Below are positions 1-5,464 of a DNA stretch of 17,791 nucleotides, piece after piece. The DNA comes from Flavobacterium psychrophilum. Lineage in GTDB: Bacteria; Bacteroidota; Bacteroidia; Flavobacteriales; Flavobacteriaceae. Location: NCBI GenBank assembly GCA_003243255.1, contig QFQM01000088.1, forward strand, positions 1 through 17,791, written 5' to 3'. The position numbers were made by a program, and so were the translations under genes. Position 1 is the stretch's first letter; every line of letters begins with the position of its first letter. A model generated the notes under the pieces. It did no database searches. It worked only from the letters and a program-made list of their open reading frames with translations, and had not been told where the DNA came from.

Positions 1-1
1 T

Positions 2-970
2 GACAGGGGAGAAGGTATTCCGTGGAAAGGGAACTACTCTTCCTGGCTTGATCAAAAATCTAAACGTATGGAGCAGGAAGAAAAAGTTGCTTCGAAACGT
101 AGAAAAACCCTTGAGCGTGAGCTTGATTGGGTAAGGCAGGGTGCTAAAGGCCGTCAGACTAAACAAAAAGCGCGTCTTCAGAATTACGACAGGTTATTGA
201 ATGAAGATCAGAAAGAACTTGATGAGAAACTGGAAATCTATATCCCGAACGGACCAAGGCTTGGTACGAACGTAATCGAAGCCAAAGGTGTTGCTAAAGG
301 GTTTGGAGATAAACTTTTATATGATAACCTGAACTTTACCTTACCTCAGGCAGGTATCGTAGGTATTATCGGTCCGAATGGTGCCGGTAAAACTACCATC
401 TTCAAGATGATCATGGGTCAGGAAACTCCTGATGCCGGTGAGTTTAGTGTAGGTGAAACGGTTAAGATTGCATACGTTGACCAGTCGCACGCTAATATCG
501 ATCCTAATAAAACCATTTGGGAAAACTTCTGTGATGGACAGGAGCTTATCATGATGGGTGGAAGACAGGTTAATTCCCGTGCTTACCTAAGCCGCTTCAA
601 TTTCAGTGGTAGCGACCAGAACAAAAAGGTGGCTACATTATCAGGAGGGGAGCGTAACAGGCTTCACCTTGCGATTACCCTGAAAGAGGAAGGAAACGTA
701 TTGTTGCTGGATGAGCCTACGAATGACCTAGATATCAACACGCTTCGAGCTCTTGAAGAAGGTCTTGATAACTTTGCAGGTTGTGCAGTTGTAATTTCCC
801 ACGACAGATGGTTCCTTGACAGGATTTGTACTCACATCCTTGCTTTTGAAGGAAACTCTGAAGTATATTTCTTTGAAGGAAGTTTCTCTGAATATGAAGA
901 GAACAGAAAGAAACGTCTGGGTACTGATATTACACCAAAACGTATTAAATACAGAAAGCTTATCAGATAA
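2..970 (+). CDS. ettA: Energy-dependent translational throttle protein EttA (ABC-F ATPase), 3' part
   Basis: The reading frame is open from base 2, so the gene starts before the window; 322 residues are visible of a family of about 555. EttA is a cytosolic ABC-F protein that binds the ribosomal E site and gates translation according to ATP/ADP level. The visible part starts at the end of the first ATPase domain (GNYSSWL), then a charged inter-domain linker with the EttA-type stretch LERELDWVRQGAKGRQTK. The second ATPase domain is complete: Walker A GPNGAGKT (residues 124-131 counted from base 2), signature LSGGERNR (from 213), Walker B LLLDEPTND with catalytic Glu 238, and switch His 267 in SHDRWFLDR. 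The ending KRIKYRKL is typical of EttA and separates it from Uup, which carries a longer C-terminal coiled coil. The ATG at base 68 is internal, not the start. A strong terminator follows. The identification is firm. Confidence 0.93.
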   Translation, partial: DRGEGIPWKGNYSSWLDQKSKRMEQEEKVASKRRKTLERELDWVRQGAKGRQTKQKARLQNYDRLLNEDQKELDEKLEIYIPNGPRLGTNVIEAKGVAKGFGDKLLYDNLNFTLPQAGIVGIIGPNGAGKTTIFKMIMGQETPDAGEFSVGETVKIAYVDQSHANIDPNKTIWENFCDGQELIMMGGRQVNSRAYLSRFNFSGSDQNKKVATLSGGERNRLHLAITLKEEGNVLLLDEPTNDLDINTLRALEEGLDNFAGCAVVISHDRWFLDRICTHILAFEGNSEVYFFEGSFSEYEENRKKRLGTDITPKRIKYRKLIR

Positions 971-988
971 TGATAATCCGATAATTAT

Positions 989-1015
989 AAATCCCGCTTC
1001 AGGCGGGATTTTTTT
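989..1015 (+). terminator. Rho-independent terminator of ettA
   Basis: Stem AAATCCCGC (989-997) pairs with GCGGGATTT (1003-1011) around a 5-base loop and runs into a T tract. It lies 19 bases after the ettA stop codon. Confidence 0.88.
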
Positions 1016-1026
1016 ATGCTTCAAAT

Positions 1027-1054
1027 AAAAAAATCCCCTGCAATTGCAGGGGAT
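1027..1054 (-). terminator. Rho-independent terminator of the OmpA-family gene
   Basis: A perfect 22-bp palindrome (1033-1054, arms ATCCCCTGCAA / TTGCAGGGGAT) lies 26 bases beyond the stop of the leftward ompA-like gene. On the minus strand it is followed by a run of Ts (plus-strand A run 1027-1033). Together with the ettA terminator it insulates two convergent genes. Confidence 0.87.
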
Positions 1055-1080
1055 CAGTCTAACCTTTGAAGTTATATTTA

Positions 1081-2331
1081 TTATTTAATGATAAATGTAA
1101 CTCTTCTTACAACCTGGCGGGCTTGTTTATTGTTTTTGTTTACAGAAGCATCTTCGCCATTTCCTATAATGTTCAGCCTTGAAGCGTCAATACCGGAGTC
1201 AACCAATATTTTCTTAACGTTTTCAGCTCTTCTTTGAGAAAGTTGTTTGTTGTAGTCGCTGTTACCGATTTCATCTGCATATCCGATAACATCAGCTGAT
1301 GATGATGGATTCTCTTTCAGGTATTTGATAAGGAAGTTAATACCTGCAGTCGATTGTGAATTTGGCATATCTTTATTGAAGTCGAAATATGCGTTAACAT
1401 AACCTCCGTTGATAAGTCCTTGCAGATCAGTACCGGTTGTGGTTGAATTGTTTTTCGTTTTGTTTTCGATGTATGATTCTAACTCGTCAGGTACACCATT
1501 ATTGTTAAGGTCAATAGCTCTACCTTTAGTATCAACAGCTACACCTGCGGTTGAATTTGGTTCTGCATCAAGATAATCTGGCACACCATCTTTATCTGAA
1601 TCGTTCATCATCGTTTCAACAGATCCAATTCTTTCTTCAAGTGCTGCCAACTCATCAGTTTTAACATCAGTAACCCAGTCAGCATGTTTTTCATTGCTAC
1701 CAAGATAGAAAGTAAGACCAAGGGTCCCGTTTAGTATAAATCCGTCAACATTGGTGTTTGTTTCAGTGTATCCATCGAAGCTCCTGTTTTGAAACCCGTT
1801 TGCTATACCTGTAATATCTCCGGTAAGTACTACACGATCAGAAAGTCTTAATTGAGCTGTAAAACCAGCTATTAGGTTAGCTCCCCAATCTTCTCCGTCA
1901 AATGCATCGTCTGCTTTAAGTTGATAAACACCTCCACCGGCGTGAGCTAGTAAGCCAATTCTGCTTGTCCAGTCTTCAAAATTAAGTACGCGACCAAGAT
2001 TAATAACCCCCTGGATATCTCCTCTTAGGTACGTGCTTTCAAATTCAGCACTGTCGTCATTGTTTTCGAATTTGTTATAACCAAAATCTAGTTTCAAACC
2101 GAATTTGTTGTTAAACATATACCTTGTACCAAGATCTACAGTAAAGAAATTTACTCGATCTGTTCTGTATCCCGGTGTAAAGGTTCTGAAAGGTTTGTTT
2201 GCGCCCCCGCTCACTTCAATCGACCATTTATTGAAGTCACTTCCTACAGCTTCAGTCTCTTGCGAGTCCTGGGCTTTTAACCCTGCTGTTGATAGGCAAA
2301 CTAATAATAATGGGAGTGTGATTTTTTTCAT
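1081..2331 (-). CDS. OmpA-family outer-membrane protein with N-terminal beta-barrel
   Basis: 416 residues. A signal peptide (residues 1-20, MKKITLPLLLVCLSTAGLKA, cleaved before QDSQ) sends it out of the cytoplasm. Residues about 30-215 alternate polar and aromatic/hydrophobic residues and end in a barrel-type strand (GTLGLTFYLG), which suggests an outer-membrane barrel. Residues about 240-290 hold calcium-binding thrombospondin-3-like units (DSDKDGVPDYLD, DLNNNGVPDELE). Residues about 310-416 are an OmpA peptidoglycan-binding domain (YFDFNKD, then GYADEIGNSDYNKQLSQRRA, closing TFIIK). The expected role is to anchor the outer membrane to the cell wall. It resembles the abundant OmpA/P60-type proteins of flavobacteria. 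The gene is monocistronic, convergent with ettA and divergent from the aldehyde dehydrogenase. The ATG is directly followed by a normal signal peptide, so the start is clear. Confidence 0.9.
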   Translation of the reverse strand: MKKITLPLLLVCLSTAGLKAQDSQETEAVGSDFNKWSIEVSGGANKPFRTFTPGYRTDRVNFFTVDLGTRYMFNNKFGLKLDFGYNKFENNDDSAEFESTYLRGDIQGVINLGRVLNFEDWTSRIGLLAHAGGGVYQLKADDAFDGEDWGANLIAGFTAQLRLSDRVVLTGDITGIANGFQNRSFDGYTETNTNVDGFILNGTLGLTFYLGSNEKHADWVTDVKTDELAALEERIGSVETMMNDSDKDGVPDYLDAEPNSTAGVAVDTKGRAIDLNNNGVPDELESYIENKTKNNSTTTGTDLQGLINGGYVNAYFDFNKDMPNSQSTAGINFLIKYLKENPSSSADVIGYADEIGNSDYNKQLSQRRAENVKKILVDSGIDASRLNIIGNGEDASVNKNNKQARQVVRRVTFIIK

Positions 2332-2345
2332 AATATTGGTTATTG

Positions 2346-2380
2346 TTTTGATGAATTTTTTTGTAAAAGTAGTAATTTAG
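2346..2380 (+). promoter_or_regulatory. Candidate promoter for the aldehyde dehydrogenase gene
   Basis: TTTTG (2346-2350) and TAATTTAG (2373-2380) resemble the Bacteroidota -33 (TTTG) and -7 (TAnnTTTG) boxes, the latter with one mismatch. Box starts are about 26 bases apart, and the -7 box is about 46 bases before the chosen ATG. It lies in the 94-bp divergent gap shared with the ompA-like gene, for which I could not pick a convincing promoter. Confidence 0.3.
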
Positions 2381-2425
2381 AAAAACGAAAAAATCACGTT
2401 TTCTTAATGTAAAATGCTGTTAATC

Positions 2426-3286
2426 ATGGAAAAAACAATAAAAACTATAAACCCTTTTAACAATAATTTCATAGCGAACTATCAGTATTTAAATGCAGTA
2501 CGAATTTCAGACTCATTAAATATTAGTCAGAATAGCTTTACGTCATGGAAATTCACAAATGTTAAAGAGCGGGTGAATTTTATCAAAACTTTAGGATTCG
2601 TCTTAACAAAACAACAACAGTTGCTGGCGGAAACCTGTACTTTAGAGATGGGTAAGCCCATAAAACAGGCCATTGCGGAAGTACAGAAATGCGGGATTTT
2701 ATGCGAATATTATGCTGAAAATGCTGAAAGTTTTCTTGTGTCGAAAGCGATGAAATCTGACGCTGGAGAGAGCTTTGTTACCTATGAACCGCTAGGAGTA
2801 ATCTTAGGAGTTATGCCATGGAATTTTCCCTACTGGCAGGTTTTCAGATTTGCGGTTCCTGCTATTCTTGCAGGCAACACGGTTTTGGTTAAGCATGCCT
2901 CTAATGTTGCAGGTTGTGCAAAATTGCTGGAAGATATTTTTCTCGAAGCCGGTTTTCCTAAAGGAGTATATCAAAATCTCTTTATAGGTAGCGATCAGGT
3001 AGAGGAGGTGATAAATAATCCTGTAATAAAAGCTGTATCCCTTACGGGAAGTGAAAAAGCGGGTGCTGCTGTAGCATCTACAGCGGCAAAACAGATAAAG
3101 AAAGCTGTATTGGAACTTGGCGGAAGCAATGCCTTTATTGTGTGTGAAGATGCCGATATAGATCAGGCAGTGTCGGTTGCTGTTACGGCGCGAATGCAAA
3201 ATACAGGTCAGAGTTGCATTGCGGCAAAACGTTTTTTTGTTCAGGATTCTGTATTTGATGATTTTATTGAAAAAAGATTAATATAG
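2426..3286 (+). pseudogene. NAD(P)-dependent aldehyde dehydrogenase (succinate-semialdehyde type), 3'-truncated
   Basis: 286 residues against about 455 for the family. It is closest in character to the succinate-semialdehyde dehydrogenases of the Sad/YneI branch, which oxidise succinate semialdehyde to succinate; the exact substrate is uncertain. Visible hallmarks are the PWNFPYWQ segment, the coenzyme-binding stretch AGNTVLVKHAS, the SLTGSEKAG turn, catalytic Glu 230 in LELGG and nucleophile Cys 264 in GQSC. After DSVFDDFIEK the sequence stops looking like the family, adds RLI and hits a stop, so the last third (the end of the catalytic domain and the oligomerisation strand) is missing. The loss coincides with the left edge of the mobile element. 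I chose the ATG at 2426 over one four codons earlier because family members begin at MEKTI-like sequence. A stable active enzyme is unlikely. Confidence 0.88.
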
Positions 3287-3299
3287 CCAAAAGTGGCTA
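3284..3299. repeat. Short inverted repeat at the junction
   Basis: TAGCC (3284-3288) and GGCTA (3295-3299) form an inverted repeat around AAAAGT, within about 15 bases of the point where dehydrogenase homology ends. It might be part of an attachment or transposon end, or chance. Confidence 0.35.
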
Positions 3300-3408
3300 A
3301 TAAAGAAGAGTTTACAAGAACCGGAAGTGCTATCGGTAACGATTTAGTAATGGTGCTTACTGCACTCGCTTTCATCTGATTACCTTGTAAATCATTACTG
3401 CAAATATA

Positions 3409-3452
3409 AAAAAAATAATGGGTAAAGTCAGTGTGTACTTTGCCCATTTTTC
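3409..3452. terminator. Bidirectional hairpin terminator at the element edge
   Basis: AATGGGTAAAGT (3417-3428) pairs with ACTTTGCCCATT (3437-3448), with one G-U pair and an 8-base loop. A T run follows on the plus strand (3447-3451, then more Ts), and an A run precedes it (3409-3415), so it could stop transcription from either side. It would isolate rteC from host transcription through the broken dehydrogenase gene. Confidence 0.65.
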
Positions 3453-3609
3453 GTTTTTTCCTCCACCCTTAAAAAACGCTATTAAAAATAAATCTTTCCC
3501 AATATGGGGACACAGTGTGACAATGAGTTCAGTATTATTTCCAAGTTTTGGCAAATTAACTAAGATGTAATTCCGAAACAAGTAGTGATAACTTCTAACA
3601 GACTAAGCT

Positions 3610-4455
3610 ATGGAAATCGTGTTGAACAAAATTTTATCGGAAATTCAGCGTCAGGAAGATAAGCTATCTTCTCAAATGTTGCACACTGCGGATGAGGCTT
3701 ACCAAATGACCTTATTCCTGAAGGAAATGCTGTTTACCATAAAGATGAAAGTCTTACAAACCGGATTTAAAAACGAACAGCAGGAAGTCCATTTTTTCAA
3801 GGACATTAAACCGCAGATTTTAGGAAAACTTATTTATTACAATAAAGTATTCCGTATTGAAACTACCTGCCCTGTAAGTACGGGGAAGATACACCAAAGT
3901 TATTTTGAAAACCAACTAAAAATCCTAAAATCCGAATATAAGGAAAGCATATCCAATGAGGATTTTTACAGGTACTACCGTGCAGGAAGAACAGACCGTG
4001 ACCACAGTTATTTCAGGCTCGGCAAAATCAATTACCACGATGGTTTAAAGAGTGCCGTATTTGAAATTGACCTTAGCTTTTCTACTTATTTCGATAACAA
4101 AGTTGCCCATATTATAGCCAATGAATTACTTTATACTTTTTTGCTTACCAAAATAAACCCCGAAAAAAATCCCGATACCATTTTAATAAACGGGGATGCA
4201 AACAAAGACATTTCGTGGACTAATTCACAAAATGCACTTATCGAATTGATTTACGCCCTGTATGCTTCCAACTCTATTGCATACGGTAAAATAGGCATCA
4301 GAAAATTAGCATTGATTTTTCAAATTCTATTCCGAACGCCCTTAAACGATATACACCATTCTTTCCACCGAATGAAAACCAGGGCAGGCTCCCGAACGGC
4401 GTTTTTAGACCAACTCAAAATTTCACTCGAAGAGTATATGGATAAAGACCTTTAG
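3610..4455 (+). CDS. rteC: RteC-family regulator of element excision
   Basis: 281 residues, close to full length for RteC. In the tetracycline-inducible element CTnDOT, RteC is a DNA-binding activator of the excision operon and is itself produced under control of the RteA/RteB two-component pair. Family signatures are FFKDIKPQILGKLIYYNKVFRIET (residues about 62-85), the tyrosine/arginine-rich FYRYYRAGRTDRDHSYF (about 119-135), FEIDLSFSTYFDNKVAHIIANELL (about 149-172) and a basic C-terminal third. There is no rteA or rteB in the window. The gene directly precedes the helix-turn-helix pair that matches xis2c/xis2d, as in CTnDOT. It ends in its own terminator, so it is transcribed apart from the excision genes. 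The start ATG is preceded by AAGCT, as in two downstream genes that begin GCTATG. A TTGGCAAA half-site upstream (3548-3555) hints at autoregulation. Confidence 0.92.
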   Translation: MEIVLNKILSEIQRQEDKLSSQMLHTADEAYQMTLFLKEMLFTIKMKVLQTGFKNEQQEVHFFKDIKPQILGKLIYYNKVFRIETTCPVSTGKIHQSYFENQLKILKSEYKESISNEDFYRYYRAGRTDRDHSYFRLGKINYHDGLKSAVFEIDLSFSTYFDNKVAHIIANELLYTFLLTKINPEKNPDTILINGDANKDISWTNSQNALIELIYALYASNSIAYGKIGIRKLALIFQILFRTPLNDIHHSFHRMKTRAGSRTAFLDQLKISLEEYMDKDL

Positions 4456-4475
4456 CAATATCAGCAAAGATGATT

Positions 4476-4506
4476 AAAAGCAGTACCCAAAATGTACTGC
4501 TTTTTT
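4476..4506 (+). terminator. Rho-independent terminator of rteC
   Basis: AAAAGCAGTAC (4476-4486) and GTACTGCTTTT (4494-4504) form a perfect 11-bp stem with a 7-base loop and a T tract to 4506, starting 20 bases after the rteC stop. Confidence 0.88.
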
Positions 4507-4507
4507 C

Positions 4508-4543
4508 TTTGCCTATATTTGCCAATTGGCAAATGTTGGCAAA
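4508..4543. promoter_or_regulatory. Four-half-site dyad, candidate RteC operator, overlapping a TATATTTG box
   Basis: The inner perfect palindrome TTTGCCAATTGGCAAA (4518-4533) is flanked at exactly 10-bp steps by TTTGCC (4508-4513) and TTGGCAAA (4536-4543). The whole 36-bp block is symmetric about 4525.5 apart from two mismatched position pairs. Half-sites one helical turn apart suggest cooperative binding of a dimeric regulator. A perfect Bacteroidota -7 box (TATATTTG, 4514-4521) lies inside it, although the -33 region would fall in the rteC terminator hairpin. The assignment to RteC is inferred from position and from CTnDOT, where RteC binds inverted repeats before the excision operon. Confidence 0.6.
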
Positions 4544-4574
4544 AGGCTACTACAAAATAACCGAAACCTGCTAA
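4533..4574 (+). other. Possible 13-codon leader peptide (MLAKGYYKITETC)
   Basis: An ATG inside the dyad opens a 13-codon frame whose TAA (4572-4574) overlaps the first bases of the next hairpin terminator. If transcription began at the TATATTTG box, the start codon would lie only a few bases from the RNA 5' end. A short frame ending on a terminator stem is the geometry of a leader-peptide attenuator. Frames this short are common by chance, and there is no run of one amino acid to suggest the sensed signal. Confidence 0.25.
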
Positions 4575-4598
4575 AACCCTTATTAGACAAGGGTTTTT
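4573..4598 (+). terminator. Hairpin terminator or attenuator in the leader of the excision genes
   Basis: AAAACCCTT (4573-4581) and AAGGGTTTT (4589-4597) form a perfect 9-bp stem with loop ATTAGAC, then Ts to 4598. It sits about 110 bases before the first helix-turn-helix gene and beyond the rteC terminator, so it would act on transcripts that start at the dyad rather than on rteC. Confidence 0.6.
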
Positions 4599-4623
4599 CT
4601 CCTTGCAAAAATTTTCAAAAAAG

Positions 4624-4650
4624 TGCCAAACCAATGGGTAAGCATTGGCA
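4624..4650. promoter_or_regulatory. Second inverted repeat with the TGCCAA/TTGGCA core
   Basis: TGCCAA (4624-4629) and TTGGCA (4645-4650) are inverted with centres 21 bp apart, about two helical turns. A nested pair CCAATG (4631-4636) / CATTGG (4643-4648) adds symmetry. The core is that of the dyad at 4508-4543, which suggests one regulator binds both. It abuts the candidate excision-operon promoter. Confidence 0.5.
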
Positions 4651-4679
4651 GACAAACACTGCCACACTTCTGAATTTTG
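4645..4679 (+). promoter_or_regulatory. Candidate promoter of the excision operon
   Basis: TTGG (4645-4648) as a weak -33 box and GAATTTTG (4672-4679, one mismatch to TAnnTTTG) as the -7 box have starts 27 bases apart. Transcription would begin about 20 bases before the first gene. The -33 box lies within the right arm of the inverted repeat, as expected for an activator-dependent promoter. Confidence 0.4.
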
Positions 4680-4705
4680 TCCTGTGAACATTAAACAATA
4701 GTGCT

Positions 4706-5059
4706 ATGAACATTATAACAGTTGACGAAGAAGTGTGGAAGCACCTTAACGAACGGTTGAAAGCCATTAGCGAATATATCCTCAAACTGGAAGACACAAG
4801 CTACGATAGTTTGTGGCTCAACAATCACGAAGTCTGCCAGTACCTCCACATCAGCGAAAAAACATTATGGCGTATGCGTACCAATAGGCAGATAGCCTTT
4901 GCAAAAATGTACGGTCAGTATTACTATACGATTGGTGCTATTAAGGATGTGCTCAATGCCAACGCAGTGCAAACGACCGATGAATTTGTAGAGCAGCTTA
5001 TGGCGAAAGGCAAAAGCTATATCGAGAAAGGCAGAAAACTGAAATCAGGTAATCATTAA
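4706..5059 (+). CDS. Helix-turn-helix DNA-binding protein, Xis2c-position excision factor
   Basis: 117 residues. Residues about 33-80 form a MerR/excisionase-like helix-turn-helix (LWLNNHEVCQYLHISEKTLWRMRTNRQIAFAKM read in parts, then a YYYTIGAIKDVLNA wing), the fold of HTH_17 proteins. The C-terminal tail is basic (KGKSYIEKGRKLKSG). In CTnDOT, Xis2c and Xis2d are small basic proteins that act as recombination directionality factors with the integrase. This gene is the first of five closely packed genes and lies immediately after rteC and the operator region, as xis2c does. The identification with Xis2c is from fold, size and gene order rather than alignment. Its start GCTATG matches the context of rteC and topB. 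It is probably co-transcribed with the next gene, 12 bases downstream. Confidence 0.82.
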   Translation: MNIITVDEEVWKHLNERLKAISEYILKLEDTSYDSLWLNNHEVCQYLHISEKTLWRMRTNRQIAFAKMYGQYYYTIGAIKDVLNANAVQTTDEFVEQLMAKGKSYIEKGRKLKSGNH

Positions 5060-5071
5060 AAGCGTACACGT

Positions 5072-5380
5072 ATGAATATCGACAAAATGGAATTTGTGGC
5101 GTGGATGGAACGCATAATGGACAGGCTTGACATTCTCGGCAACCACATAGACGATTTACAAAAGAAGCGCAACAGCATAGATGGCGAAGAACTATTAGAC
5201 AATCAGGACTTATTGCAAATGCTGAAAATCAGCAACCGCTCCCTGCAACGGTATCGCTCCATAGGCAAACTCCCTTATTATACCATTAGCGGGAAACTGT
5301 ATTACAAACTATCTGATGTGCATCAGTTCATCAGGGAAAGTTTTAATCCACCGTTACCTAAACTGGATGCCAATAAGTGA
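5072..5380 (+). CDS. Helix-turn-helix DNA-binding protein, Xis2d-position excision factor
   Basis: 102 residues. An N-terminal helix (about residues 1-33) with regularly spaced hydrophobics may mediate pairing. Residues about 40-90 form a winged helix-turn-helix: LLDNQDLLQMLKISNRSLQRY, then RSIGKLPYYTISGKLYYKLSDVHQFI. It shares this layout with its upstream neighbour, so the two are probably diverged paralogues, a pairing also seen for Xis2c/Xis2d of CTnDOT. The expected role is to bend or occupy the attachment region, or to regulate downstream transfer genes. The gap to the upstream gene is 12 bases. The gap to the next gene is 84 bases, with no obvious terminator and a 13-base sequence also found before the upstream gene. 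Assignment to Xis2d is by position. Confidence 0.82.
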   Translation: MNIDKMEFVAWMERIMDRLDILGNHIDDLQKKRNSIDGEELLDNQDLLQMLKISNRSLQRYRSIGKLPYYTISGKLYYKLSDVHQFIRESFNPPLPKLDANK

Positions 5381-5464
5381 CAAACACTGCCTTTGAGTGC
5401 CACATAACGCAAATAAGTGAAGGCTTCCTTTACATTCGACCGTGAATTTTTAAAATTTCAAATT

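Larger units (their letters stand above)
3270..3609. other. Gene-poor junction: probable left boundary of the integrated element
   Basis: Aldehyde dehydrogenase homology ends near 3270 and recognisable element genes begin at 3610. In between, 3287-3379 is open on both strands without a recognisable product. On the plus strand it continues the dehydrogenase frame after its stop for about 30 codons (containing FTRTGSAIGNDLVMVL) to a TGA. On the minus strand it could encode the first 30 or so residues of a protein beginning MKASAVST, preceded by TATATTTG (3401-3408, a perfect -7 box), but that reading runs across the junction into dehydrogenase DNA. I cannot identify either. A bidirectional hairpin (3417-3451) and about 150 bases of noncoding leader to rteC complete the stretch. 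The attachment-site core cannot be fixed without the other end of the element. Confidence 0.5.

Noticed and set aside
816..1028. Rightward frame overlapping the end of ettA in another phase
   Set aside because: It overlaps conserved EttA sequence and its terminator hairpin, and has no recognisable product.
3267..3410. Attachment core of the CTnDOT type (GTAA/TTTGC-like strings near 3391-3405)
   Set aside because: The strings do not fit the expected core spacing and cannot be confirmed without the other end of the element.
3241..3447. Leftward reading frame starting near the junction (internal start MKASAVST) with a TATATTTG box upstream
   Set aside because: It runs across the junction into the antisense of the dehydrogenase gene, has no recognisable product, and the same bases are open on the other strand. 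Kept only as part of the junction description.
4615..4797. Leftward frame over the excision operon promoter region
   Set aside because: It is antisense to the start of the first helix-turn-helix gene and its regulatory repeats, and has no domain.
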